Source: Candidatus Omnitrophota bacterium (GTDB taxonomy: Bacteria; Omnitrophota; Gorgyraeia; Zapsychrales; Fredricksoniimonadaceae). From it: a stretch of 11,959 nucleotides of DNA. This document shows positions 1 through 7,214 of this stretch, one piece after another. The stretch lies in assembly GCA_023247575.1 (NCBI GenBank), contig JAHFGE010000039.1, positions 1-11,959 on the forward strand, written 5' to 3'. The notes under the pieces are model-generated. The model did no database searches, was not told the DNA's origin, and worked only from the letters and a program-made list of their open reading frames with translations. Each line of letters opens with the position of its first letter. The stretch's first letter is position 1. The position numbers were made by a program, and so were the translations under genes.

Positions 1-260
1 CGAAAACCCCTATTAGGGTCAAATTTATCCACTCCCCGCATCAGCCCCATATTTCCTTCTTCAATTAAATCACTTAAGGAAATACCTAAATGAGCGTAGC
101 GCTTGGCAATGGAAATAACCAGACGAAGGTTGGACCGGATCATCTTTTCCCGGGCAGCTTTGTCTCCTTTTTTAATACGGCGGGCCAGGTCAATTTCTTC
201 TTTCGCCGTTAAAAGAGGAATGTCTTTGATATCCTGAAGGTATGATTTAATGAGATCCAT
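1..260 (-). CDS. Sigma-70 family RNA polymerase sigma factor, N-terminal part (cut by window edge)
   Basis: Only the first 86 codons are visible; the 3' end lies beyond base 1. Translation starts MDLIKSYLQDIKDIPLLTAK, a region 1.2-like helix, and continues into region 2.1/2.2 with IRSNLRLVISIAKRYA (about 41-56) and DLIEEGNMGLMRGVDKF (about 64-80), the core-RNA-polymerase binding signature of sigma-70 factors. Region 1.1 is absent, so this is a short sigma of the RpoS/SigB/SigA-like kind; the promoter-recognition regions that would separate these are outside the window. Start: the ATG lies 21 bases after the ppdK stop, and that stop is in the same frame, so the start cannot be much further upstream. 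There is only an A-rich AAAGG-type ribosome site very close to the ATG. It is probably co-transcribed with ppdK. The family call is firm; the paralogue is not assigned. Confidence 0.9.
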   Translation of the reverse strand, partial: MDLIKSYLQDIKDIPLLTAKEEIDLARRIKKGDKAAREKMIRSNLRLVISIAKRYAHLGISLSDLIEEGNMGLMRGVDKFDPNRGF

Positions 261-281
261 GCCTTTTTTTATAATATCATT

Positions 282-3059
282 TTATTTCTTTTTAGTCGCC
301 TTTTTTGTTGAAATTTCAGCCAGGCAGGCCTGGGCCGCGGCCAGACGGGCAATCGGAACACGATAGGGTGAACAAGAGACATAATTCATGCTGACTCTGT
401 GACAGAATTTTACACTTTCTGCCTCCCCTCCATGTTCGCCGCAAATACCCACTTTCAGATTTGGACGAGTGGCGCGTCCGCGCTCAATACCCCACTTGAC
501 CAGCATACCGACGCCAGTTTGATCAAGACTGTGGAAAGGATCCTCTTTGAGGATGCCTTTGCCTCCATCTTTCTCGGTGGCCACATAAGTAGGCAGGAAA
601 CGACCGGCATCGTCGCGGGAAAGGCCTAAGGTCATCTGGGTCAAATCATTGGTACCGAAACTAAAGAACTCCGCCACCTCGGCCAGCTGGTCCGCCAACA
701 GTGCGGCCCGCGGGATCTCAATCATAGTACCGACCAGATACGGCAGTTTGACTCCGGCCTGTTTAATTAAACGGTCCGCCACCTGGCGAGTTTGCTGCTC
801 GAGAACTTTAAGCTCTTTGCGATCAATGGTCAAAGGATGCATGATTTCCGGCAACACCTTGATGCCTTCTTTGCGGCATTTGATTGCTGCCTGAATAATC
901 GCTGTCACTTGCATGTCCAGAATTTCCGGATAAGTAATGCACAAACGGCAGCCGCGATGACCTAACATAGGGTTAGATTCATGCAGTTGTTCACAACGAT
1001 GTTTGATCTTATCCGACGGGATGCCTGTAATTTGACTGAGTTTATCAATACCCTCTTGATCTTTAGGGGTAAACTCATGTAACGGCGGATCAATCAGACG
1101 AATCGTCACTGGAAAACCGTCCATGGCTTTGAAGATGCCATAAAAATCATCGGTTTGAAACGGCAATAATTTCGCCAAAGCGGTTTTACGGGTTTCCAGT
1201 GTATCAGCGACGATCATTTCCTGAATGGCCAAACGCCTCTGCTCGGTATCAAAAAACATATGTTCCGTGCGGCAAAGGCCAATTCCTTCCGCTCCCATTT
1301 TGATGGCATTAACGGCATCATAGGGTGTGTCTGCATTGGTGCGTACCTTAAGAGTACGCAAACCATCCGCCCATTTGAGAATGATATAGTAAGCTTCAGG
1401 AAGTTGCGGTTCTTTAAGCGGCAAATCACCAACATAAATCTCACCGCCAGAACCATCCAAAGTGATGTAATCCCCTTGCTTGATAATCTTGCCGGCGACC
1501 GTCATCTGTTGGGCTTCATAATTAATGTTCAAAGCCTCGCAGCCGACGATACAGCATTTACCCCAGCCGCGGGCCACAACGGCCGCGTGACTGGTTTTGC
1601 CGCCGGTAGCGGTTAAAATACCTTTGGCCGCGTGCATTCCCCCTACGTCTTCAGGGCTGGTTTCTTTACGCACCAAGATAACCCTTTCGCCCTTTTGTCC
1701 TAATTGTTCCGCTTCCGCAGCGGTAAAAACAGCTTTGCCTGCCGCAGAACCCGGCACTGCATTGATGCCGCTGGCCAAACGAATACTTTTTAATTGAGAT
1801 AAGCTCACCTTGGTTGTATCAATGACAGGATAGAAAAGACGTTCAATGTCGTCGGACGTAATGCGGTTGACGGCCTGCTCTTTGCTAAGGACCGGTTTAA
1901 CAGCAAGTTCGGCATACTTCTTGGGCAAGTAGCCTTTTTTCACCAAGTCATTGGCCTGAGGCCTAGTCAACAGAGGCTTGGTGGCCTGATCTAAAGCAAT
2001 ACGAAACGCCGCCGCCGGTGAGCGCTTGCCTGTACGGCATTGCAGCATGTAAAGTTTTTCATCCTCGACGGTAAATTCAAGGTCCTGCATGTCCTTATAA
2101 TAGGATTCCAGAATCGCGCGCACCGCGCAAAGCTGATTGTACACCTTGGGCATTTTTTCATGCAAAGTAACTAATCTTAAGGGGGTACGAATACCAGCCA
2201 CCACATCCTCCCCTTGCGCGTTGATCAAATAATCACCATAGAATTCATTCTCACCTGTATTAGGATCTCGGGTAAAGCAAACACCGGTACCGCTTTGTTC
2301 TCCTTTGTTTCCAAACACCATTTGCACGATGTTGACGGCGGTCCCTTTCAGGTCAGTGATCTTTTCTACCCGACGGTAAGTGACGGCTTTTTCTGCTTCC
2401 CAGCTGTTAAACACCGCCATAATGGCACCCCACAATTGCGTCCAGGGATCTTGGGGAAAGTCTTCGCCTTTGTTGTTCTTATAGAACGCTTTGAATTGAT
2501 CACAAAGTTTTTTAAGTTTAGCGGCGGGAATCTCGGGGTCGGTCTTCACATTGAGTTGATGCTTCATTTCGTGAAGCATGTCTTCCATGGGCTGTTTGGA
2601 TAAACCCATGGCCGTGGTGGAATACATCTGAATAAAGCGGCGGTACGCATCATAAGCAAACCGCGGATTACCGGTTTTTTGGGCCAGTCCTTCCACACTT
2701 TTGTCATTCAAACCTAAATTTAAAATAGTTTCCAGCATCCCCGGCATGGAACGGGCAGCACCAGAACGGACGGAAACCAGCAAGGGATCATGGGGGTCCC
2801 CCAGCTTTTTGCCCGTGACTTTTTCAAGTTTAACCACCCCCTCGCGCACTTCTTTTTCAAGAGTGAAGGGAAGTTTACAACCGAGTCTATAATACTCTTC
2901 GCAAGTTTGGATGGTGATGGTAAATCCCGCCGGTACCGAAATCCCGATACTGGTCATTTCCATAAGACCAATACCTTTGCCGCCTAAAACACTTTTTGTT
3001 AATGCCTCGCCTTTAGCTTCCGCTTTGCCAGCGCCGAACGAATATACATGCTTTGACAT
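282..3059 (-). CDS. ppdK: Pyruvate, phosphate dikinase
   Basis: Catalyses pyruvate + ATP + Pi <-> phosphoenolpyruvate + AMP + PPi in the cytosol, serving glycolysis with PPi or gluconeogenesis. All domains are present (925 aa, numbered from the ATG at 3059). An N-terminal ATP-grasp nucleotide-binding domain carries SVRSGA (~96-101) and GTAVNIVQMVFGN (~239-251). The central phosphohistidine domain has GGKTSHAAVVARGWGKCC with catalytic His ~491 and the neighbouring Thr ~489 that is the regulatory site in plant enzymes. The C-terminal PEP/pyruvate TIM barrel has GLCRTEHMFF, SFGTNDLTQMTLG and GICGEHGG with catalytic Cys ~873, ending in NYVSCSPYRVPIARLAAAQA. It is somewhat longer than the ~875 aa typical of bacterial enzymes, with a Lys-rich end. 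An in-frame GTG at 3065 is possible, but AAAGG lies 8 bases before the ATG at 3059, which fits better. It lies downstream of glyS, separated by ~68 bp holding a palindromic repeat. Confidence 0.97.
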   Translation of the reverse strand: MSKHVYSFGAGKAEAKGEALTKSVLGGKGIGLMEMTSIGISVPAGFTITIQTCEEYYRLGCKLPFTLEKEVREGVVKLEKVTGKKLGDPHDPLLVSVRSGAARSMPGMLETILNLGLNDKSVEGLAQKTGNPRFAYDAYRRFIQMYSTTAMGLSKQPMEDMLHEMKHQLNVKTDPEIPAAKLKKLCDQFKAFYKNNKGEDFPQDPWTQLWGAIMAVFNSWEAEKAVTYRRVEKITDLKGTAVNIVQMVFGNKGEQSGTGVCFTRDPNTGENEFYGDYLINAQGEDVVAGIRTPLRLVTLHEKMPKVYNQLCAVRAILESYYKDMQDLEFTVEDEKLYMLQCRTGKRSPAAAFRIALDQATKPLLTRPQANDLVKKGYLPKKYAELAVKPVLSKEQAVNRITSDDIERLFYPVIDTTKVSLSQLKSIRLASGINAVPGSAAGKAVFTAAEAEQLGQKGERVILVRKETSPEDVGGMHAAKGILTATGGKTSHAAVVARGWGKCCIVGCEALNINYEAQQMTVAGKIIKQGDYITLDGSGGEIYVGDLPLKEPQLPEAYYIILKWADGLRTLKVRTNADTPYDAVNAIKMGAEGIGLCRTEHMFFDTEQRRLAIQEMIVADTLETRKTALAKLLPFQTDDFYGIFKAMDGFPVTIRLIDPPLHEFTPKDQEGIDKLSQITGIPSDKIKHRCEQLHESNPMLGHRGCRLCITYPEILDMQVTAIIQAAIKCRKEGIKVLPEIMHPLTIDRKELKVLEQQTRQVADRLIKQAGVKLPYLVGTMIEIPRAALLADQLAEVAEFFSFGTNDLTQMTLGLSRDDAGRFLPTYVATEKDGGKGILKEDPFHSLDQTGVGMLVKWGIERGRATRPNLKVGICGEHGGEAESVKFCHRVSMNYVSCSPYRVPIARLAAAQACLAEISTKKATKKK

Positions 3060-3098
3060 TTCCACTACCTTTCTAACTATACTGATTAATAATGAATC

Positions 3099-3131
3099 CC
3101 CTGTACGGGCGAACCGTTGGTTCGCCCCTAC
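3099..3131 (-). repeat. Palindromic element at the glyS stop codon
   Basis: GGGCGAACC (3107-3115), loop GTT and GGTTCGCCC (3119-3127) form a perfect 9-bp inverted repeat flanked by GTA/TAC. On the minus strand it begins GTAGGGGC and ends CCCGTACAGGG, matching the ends of the element inside the nfnB-like gene (8130-8185). The TAG within its first four bases is the stop codon of glyS. No run of T follows the stem on either strand, so an intrinsic terminator is less likely than a dispersed palindrome, though the RNA could still form a strong hairpin between glyS and ppdK. Confidence 0.7.
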
Positions 3132-4441
3132 GATAATTTCTTTTTCAAATATTCCTTCAACCGTTCCACCGCAATACGCTCTTGCCCCATGGTGTCCCGC
3201 TCACGCACGGTGGCCTGCTTATCTTCCAGGGATTGAACATCGACCGTGACACAAAAAGAGGTGCCTACTTCATCCTGACGGCGATACAATTTTCCTATGG
3301 CCGCTGTATCATCATAGACACAAACCATATCTTTTTGAAGTTGGGTTTTAATGCTTTTGGCCAGGGCGACGACACCATCGTTTTTTTTCAACAAAGGCAA
3401 AACCGCCACCTTGATAGGGCTAAGCTTAGGGTGAAACTTCATAACGACGCGCGTCTGATCATTAACCTTTTCTTCATGATAGGCATCAACCAAAAACGCC
3501 AACGTGGCCCTGTCACAGCCACCCGAAGGTTCAATCACATAGGGATAAAATTTTTCATTCGTGACAGAGTCCTGATACTGAAGGTCTTTACCGGAAAACT
3601 GCGCATGCTGTTTTAAATCATAGTCGGTACGGTTGGCAATGCCCTCCAGCTCCGACCAGCCAAAGGGAAAATTATACTCGATGTCGGTGCAACCAGCTGC
3701 ATAATGGGCCAGCTCCTCTTTGCCATGCTGGCGCAATTGCAGATTTTCTTTTTTGATCCCTAAATCCATATACCACTGGTAACGGGATTGAATCCATTCC
3801 TTATATTTGGAAGAAGCCTCCTGAGGGCGGCAGAAATACTCAATCTCCATTTGTTCAAATTCGCGCGTGCGAAAGATAAAATTGCCAGGGGTGACCTCAT
3901 TACGAAATGATTTACCGATTTGAGCGATGCCAAAAGGTAATTTTCGGTGAGTGGTGTCAATGACATTGTTAAAATTAACAAAAATTCCCTGAGCGGTTTC
4001 TGGACGTAGATAGACGACTGAAGCAGAATCTTCCATGGCCCCCAGATTGGTCTTTAACATTAAGTTAAAAGCGCGGGCTTGGGTAAACGAGGAACCTCCG
4101 CAAGCAGGACACTGGCCATGGTTAAGCTGATCGGCACGCCAACGCTTACCGCATTGAGTATTTTTACAATCCACCATCATGTCGGCAAAGTTAGCGGCGT
4201 GCCCCGAGGCTTCCCAGGTTTTGGGATGCATGAGAATGGCAGCATCAAGCCCTACCACATCATCGCGTCCATGCACCACTGCCTGCCACCAGGCATTTTT
4301 GAGGTTGCGTTTAAGTTCGGCTCCCAGGGGGCCATAGTCCCAGGCGCCGTTTAAGCCCCCGTAAATTTCAGAGGATTGAAAAATAAAACCCCGACGCTTG
4401 CAAAGCGCGACGATTTTGTCCATTAAATCAGGTTCAGCCAT
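3128..4441 (-). CDS. glyS: Glycyl-tRNA synthetase, single-chain homodimeric type
   Basis: Class II aminoacyl-tRNA synthetase charging tRNA-Gly. The 437-aa protein is of the eukaryote/archaea/Gram-positive-like alpha2 type, not the alpha2beta2 GlyQ/GlyS type. Visible are the N-terminal GLNGAWDYGPLG (29-40), an insertion with a likely zinc site (Cys92, Cys97, Cys111, Cys114), LRPETAQGIF (145-154), motif 2 FRNEVTPGNFIFRTREFEQ (179-197), motif 3 EPSGGCDRATLAFL (304-317) and the C-terminal anticodon-binding domain (KVAVLPL at 344-350, then IGKLYRRQDEVGTSFCVTV). It is slightly shorter than the usual ~460 aa. Motif 3 has GGCDR where GVDR or GADR is common. The C-terminus ends in KKKLS, and its TAG stop comes from an adjoining palindromic repeat. 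The start ATG has no evident Shine-Dalgarno sequence; a candidate promoter lies just upstream. Confidence 0.97.
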   Translation of the reverse strand: MAEPDLMDKIVALCKRRGFIFQSSEIYGGLNGAWDYGPLGAELKRNLKNAWWQAVVHGRDDVVGLDAAILMHPKTWEASGHAANFADMMVDCKNTQCGKRWRADQLNHGQCPACGGSSFTQARAFNLMLKTNLGAMEDSASVVYLRPETAQGIFVNFNNVIDTTHRKLPFGIAQIGKSFRNEVTPGNFIFRTREFEQMEIEYFCRPQEASSKYKEWIQSRYQWYMDLGIKKENLQLRQHGKEELAHYAAGCTDIEYNFPFGWSELEGIANRTDYDLKQHAQFSGKDLQYQDSVTNEKFYPYVIEPSGGCDRATLAFLVDAYHEEKVNDQTRVVMKFHPKLSPIKVAVLPLLKKNDGVVALAKSIKTQLQKDMVCVYDDTAAIGKLYRRQDEVGTSFCVTVDVQSLEDKQATVRERDTMGQERIAVERLKEYLKKKLS

Positions 4442-4453
4442 ATGAATTTGGGT

Positions 4454-4481
4454 ATTTTAGCAAAAGGAAGGTAAAAAGCAA
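4454..4481 (-). promoter_or_regulatory. Candidate promoter for glyS
   Basis: On the minus strand TTGCTT (4476-4481) and TAAAAT (4454-4459) are spaced by 16 bp. The -10 box ends only 12 bases before the glyS ATG, so the transcript would be almost leaderless, in line with the lack of a ribosome site. The call rests on the -35/-10 match alone. Confidence 0.35.
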
Positions 4482-4499
4482 GACCTACTCTTGTGTTTG

Positions 4500-4540
4500 A
4501 CTAAGGGGGACAGTTGAATTCAACTGTTGTCCCCCTTAGT
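4500..4540. repeat. 41-bp inverted repeat between fic and glyS
   Basis: Arms ACTAAGGGGGACA (4500-4512) and TGTCCCCCTTAGT (4528-4540) are perfectly complementary over 13 bp, and the centre contains an 18-nt self-complementary block ACAGTTGAATTCAACTGT (4510-4527, overlapping the left arm). No T-run follows on the minus strand, so this is not a typical intrinsic terminator of fic. The AAGGGGGACA...TGTCCCCCTT layout resembles REP-like dispersed palindromes I have seen in other genomes; copy number cannot be judged here. Confidence 0.65.
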
Positions 4541-4653
4541 CCTAGTTTGATCAACATTCGGAGGTGACATAGTATTCGCTTTTGGAAACGACGAAGCTGT
4601 TTGACCGGTTGCGGAATCCATATCTATTGAAAACGGCGTTTCCATAAGCACCG

Positions 4654-5646
4654 TTATTTCTTGCGAACTAGTTTTTTATACACAGCCCGGGCGCGGGATC
4701 CCTTCATTTCAATCAACCCCTGCTCGACCGCTTCCCTCAAATCTCTCGAAGCCGTATGCGTCGCAATATCCCCCATGATCTGAATATATTCCTTACGGGT
4801 AAACTCTCCTTGACAATGCTTCATCATGAACGCAATCCGGTCCGTCGGTTTAGCTCTGCCAGAAACCAGCTTCTCCAGCCCCAAGACTGCCTCCAGAATG
4901 ACCTCAAGCATAAACTCAATAAAGACCGTCGGTTTCCCTTCCTTGCTAGATTGTTCAATAGCTTGATAATAGGCCTGTTGGTGATCCTTGATTGCAGTCT
5001 CAATTGGAACAAGATTAAAACAAGTCTGTGCCTGTCTCAACATCAAAGTCTGCCAAAATCGTCCCATACGTCCGTTACCATCTTCGAAAGGATGAATAAA
5101 TTCAAATTCGTAATGAAAAATACTTGAGGCAATCAGCGGATGAAGGCCTTGAGTCTGGTTGATGAACTCGAAGAGCTGGGATATTAATTCGGGAATCCGT
5201 TGGTACGGCGGGGCTGTGTGAACCACCTTATCTCGACTTGCGACCACAACCCCTGTTTGCCGGTATTTCCCGGCGGTAATCCCAAGTCCTTTCATCAACA
5301 CCCCGTGTGCACGCAAAAGATCTTTTTTCTGTCTGGGATCAAAGGCATGAATCATTTCGTAGAGTTCATGGGCATTCTTAATTTCAAGGATGTCTTTTTT
5401 GGGACCAATAACACGTTTACCGTTTATCACGTCTGTAGCTTGCTGTAGGGTCAACGTATTACCTTCAATAACACAACTGGAATGAATGGATGACACATCG
5501 GCCTGGCGTCTTAAGTCAACAAGGGGAATCTTCAAACGAGCCCCCTCTAGACGACCGATCATGCCACTGATCTGTGCCGTTAGGTTCAAAATTTTGGGGG
5601 TAATTTCAAAGGGTGGTTTCACCATGTGGTGAGCTTGTCGAACCAT
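4654..5646 (-). CDS. Fic family protein (AMPylase/DeAMPylase-like), class II
   Basis: Fic-fold enzymes transfer AMP or other phosphate-containing groups onto protein hydroxyls. The 330-aa product has the catalytic motif HPFEDGNGRMGR (185-196, His185) and, near the N-terminus, an inhibitory-helix motif S57-CVI-E61-G62 matching (S/T)xxxE(G/N) placed before the Fic core, which makes it class II. The Glu is present, so it should be auto-inhibited. The ~60 C-terminal residues (TDRIAFMMKH... FTRKEYIQIMG... SRDLREAVEQGLIE) look like a winged helix-turn-helix, common in this subgroup. No adjacent Doc/Phd or FicA-like antitoxin is seen. The first seven codons (MVRQAHH) derive from a dispersed repeat; Met8 (ATG ending at 5625) could be the ancestral start. 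A good promoter overlapping an inverted repeat precedes the gene. Target and function are unknown. Confidence 0.9.
   Translation of the reverse strand: MVRQAHHMVKPPFEITPKILNLTAQISGMIGRLEGARLKIPLVDLRRQADVSSIHSSCVIEGNTLTLQQATDVINGKRVIGPKKDILEIKNAHELYEMIHAFDPRQKKDLLRAHGVLMKGLGITAGKYRQTGVVVASRDKVVHTAPPYQRIPELISQLFEFINQTQGLHPLIASSIFHYEFEFIHPFEDGNGRMGRFWQTLMLRQAQTCFNLVPIETAIKDHQQAYYQAIEQSSKEGKPTVFIEFMLEVILEAVLGLEKLVSGRAKPTDRIAFMMKHCQGEFTRKEYIQIMGDIATHTASRDLREAVEQGLIEMKGSRARAVYKKLVRKK
5619..5646 (-). repeat. Dispersed-repeat fragment forming the Fic N-terminus
   Basis: TGGTGAGCTTGTCGAACCA (5627-5645) encodes VRQAHH on the minus strand. That peptide is one I recall from translated palindromic repeats built on TTCGACAAGCTCA in metagenome-derived genomes. 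Here only one arm is clear, preceded by a small CACCA/TGGTG hairpin. The fragment supplies the first ATG of fic. The repeat family assignment is from memory. Confidence 0.45.
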
Positions 5647-5652
5647 GCTTTA

Positions 5653-5681
5653 AGCATAACATTTGTTAATAACATTTTCAA
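5653..5681 (-). promoter_or_regulatory. Candidate sigma-70 promoter for fic
   Basis: Minus strand: TTGAAA (5676-5681), 17-bp spacer, TATGCT (5653-5658). Both boxes are close to consensus with ideal spacing, and the sequence is AT-rich. The expected start point falls at about 5646, on the first ATG, so the mRNA would be leaderless for MVRQAHH or have a ~20-nt leader for Met8. Confidence 0.6.
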
Positions 5682-5696
5682 CAGAAATGTTATTAA
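5666..5696. promoter_or_regulatory. Perfect 12-bp inverted repeat overlapping the fic promoter (candidate operator)
   Basis: TTAATAACATTT (5666-5677) and AAATGTTATTAA (5685-5696) are exact reverse complements separated by 7 bp. The lower arm covers the -35 edge and spacer of the fic promoter, and on the minus strand a further AAATGTTAT copy sits next to the -10 box, giving three half-sites. This layout suits a repressor, possibly the winged-helix part of the Fic protein itself. As an RNA hairpin it would be A/U-rich, lies right after the rsmE stop and could also serve as a weak terminator. Confidence 0.5.
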
Positions 5697-5700
5697 TACC

Positions 5701-6408
5701 CTAAAACATCTTCCCTACCGCAAAGGGGAGAACATTTTCAAACCGTAAAATGCGGGAGCCTAAATTGACCGCTTGGACTCCTTTGGATTTAAGTAACTCA
5801 ACCTCAAAATCCACCAGTCCGCCTTCCGGGCCAATGATTAAAACCACTCCTCCACTGACTTTTTTAGGGAGACCTTCCTTCTGGCTAGGATGAGCCACAA
5901 AAGCTTTCCTACCTTTAATCAGAAACGGTAATTCATCTTCCACAAAAGGCTTAAGTCTTTCTTTAAGAATCACCTCAGGCATCACGGTGTCTTTGGCCTG
6001 CTGCAGGCCAAGCACCAGCTGCTGCTGGATGGCATCAGGCCTTAAACTGGAGGCCTGCCAGAAATTTTTTTCTACTCTGGAAAAATTCAAAATGATGATC
6101 TTCTTTATGCCTAACGATGCGGCACATTGCAAGGTTCTCTTGAGCATAGGCGGCCGCGGCAAGGCCATGATGAGAATCAAATCCAAAGCAGCCGGCGGTT
6201 GGCGCTGCAGTGTCACATCCATCTCTAAAAAATTTTTATTGAAAGCGGTGATTTGACCAACACCAATGAGGCCATTGATTTTACCGACCACCAATGTTTG
6301 ACCCAGCTCAGCCTTAAAAATACTTTGGATATGTTGGAAACGTCGGTCGGTTAAACGGACCTGATGGCTGGAAACAAAATCGGTTTCAAAAAGCAGAATT
6401 AAATTCAT
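5701..6408 (-). CDS. rsmE: 16S rRNA (uracil-1498-N3)-methyltransferase
   Basis: SPOUT-superfamily methyltransferase that uses S-adenosylmethionine to methylate N3 of U1498 in helix 44 of 16S rRNA. The ~235-aa product has the N-terminal PUA-like domain (VRLTDRRFQHIQSIFKAELGQ at about 17-37) and the C-terminal knotted domain, with the SAM-binding signature LIIGPEGGLVDFEVELL (~190-206) followed by VNLGSRILRFENVLPFA (~214-230). This matches the family pattern of GPEGG then LG.RILR.E. The length is typical. The ATG at 6408 overlaps the panB stop in TGATG, which indicates translational coupling; an in-frame GTG at 6411 is an alternative start. RsmE often uses RTET where RFEN is found here. It is the last gene of the train running down from 9880. 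Confidence 0.93.
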   Translation of the reverse strand: MNLILLFETDFVSSHQVRLTDRRFQHIQSIFKAELGQTLVVGKINGLIGVGQITAFNKNFLEMDVTLQRQPPAALDLILIMALPRPPMLKRTLQCAASLGIKKIIILNFSRVEKNFWQASSLRPDAIQQQLVLGLQQAKDTVMPEVILKERLKPFVEDELPFLIKGRKAFVAHPSQKEGLPKKVSGGVVLIIGPEGGLVDFEVELLKSKGVQAVNLGSRILRFENVLPFAVGKMF

Positions 6409-7214
6409 CACATTTTCTTTATTTCCTGCTCGGACATATGAAAGGAATGGGCATCGTCAGGGAAACGGCCCGTCTCGACATCCTTTTTATACTGTTTAAA
6501 AGCCTGCACAATCAAAGGAGCTAATTCAATATACTTTTTGGAAAATTTTGGCTGGTAGCGGGTAAAAAGGCCTAAGATGTCGTGGCTGACCAAAACCTGG
6601 CCGTCACAATGCACCCCCGCACCTATGCCAATGGTAGGAATCTCCAACTGTTGAGTAATGAGGCTCGCCACTTCCTGAGGGATACATTCCAGAACAATGC
6701 TAAAACAACCCTGCTGTTGTAAAATTTTTGCCTCGTTCATAATCTGGCGGGCACTGGCAGCATCCTTGCCCTGCACCTTCATTTGCGTTGCTGTTTGAGG
6801 AGTCAGGCCCACGTGGCCCATGACCGGTATGCCGGCTTTGACTATTTGCTGCGTTACTTGCGCACAGCAATCAAACCATTCCAATTTTACAGCGTGGCAA
6901 CCCGCTTCCATAAATTGCCTGGCATTATCAACGGCGCCTTTGGTATTGATTTGATACGCCTCAAATGGCATATCAGCCACCACCAGGGCATTTTTAACCG
7001 CACGAACCACCGCCCTGGTATGAGGAAGCATTTCTTTCATGCCGACTTCTTTGGTGGAGGACAATCCTAAGACCACATTGGCTAAAGAATCCCCCACCAG
7101 AACAATATCCACCCCTGCTTCATCCGCCAAAGAACCAAAAGGATAATCATAGGCGGTCAACATGGTGATTTTTTGATGATGTTTTTTCTTATCGAGAATA
7201 TTCTGAAATCTCAT
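6408..7214 (-). CDS. panB: 3-methyl-2-oxobutanoate hydroxymethyltransferase (ketopantoate hydroxymethyltransferase)
   Basis: First committed step of pantothenate and coenzyme A synthesis: 2-oxoisovalerate + methylene-tetrahydrofolate to ketopantoate. The 268-aa protein shows the TIM-barrel family motifs: MLTAYDYPF (18-26), VLVGDSLANVVLG (38-50, metal ligand Asp42), VVADMPFEAY (78-87, Asp81), HAVKLE (107-112, Glu112), PVMGHVGLTPQ (130-140), the catalytic-base region SIVLECIP (172-179, Glu176) and PTIGIGAGVHCDGQVLV (193-209). The length is normal. Its ATG overlaps the upstream nfnB-like stop by 4 bp (ATGA), so the two are translationally coupled; a GGAG lies about 11 bases upstream. No panC or panD is nearby. 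Confidence 0.97.
   Translation of the reverse strand: MRFQNILDKKKHHQKITMLTAYDYPFGSLADEAGVDIVLVGDSLANVVLGLSSTKEVGMKEMLPHTRAVVRAVKNALVVADMPFEAYQINTKGAVDNARQFMEAGCHAVKLEWFDCCAQVTQQIVKAGIPVMGHVGLTPQTATQMKVQGKDAASARQIMNEAKILQQQGCFSIVLECIPQEVASLITQQLEIPTIGIGAGVHCDGQVLVSHDILGLFTRYQPKFSKKYIELAPLIVQAFKQYKKDVETGRFPDDAHSFHMSEQEIKKM

Larger units (their letters stand above)
4442..4653. other. Intergenic region between fic and glyS
   Basis: This 212-bp gap holds the candidate glyS promoter, a long inverted repeat (4500-4540) and about 110 bp of unassigned sequence next to the fic stop. On the minus strand a 41-codon ORF could run from the ATG at 4642 to a TGA inside the inverted repeat, and another frame reads a short stop-free stretch (AYGNAVFNRYGFRNRSNS...). 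Neither has a ribosome site or a family I recognise. A GGAAACG/CGTTTCC pair with wide spacing flanks part of it. It could be a decayed gene end. Confidence 0.5.

Noticed and set aside
399..629. Plus-strand ORFs inside ppdK and other genes (for example 399-629, 2214-2603, 3182-3616)
   Set aside because: They lie opposite well-identified minus-strand genes and show no recognisable domain.
4500..4540. Intrinsic terminator for fic
   Set aside because: The stem is strong, but no T-run follows on the minus strand.
4513..4642. Small minus-strand ORF of 41 codons downstream of fic
   Set aside because: There is no ribosome site or recognisable family, and its stop lies inside the inverted repeat.
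4654..5646. Fic gene as the toxin of a Doc/Phd or FicT/FicA pair
   Set aside because: The inhibitory motif is within the same protein and no small partner gene lies beside it.
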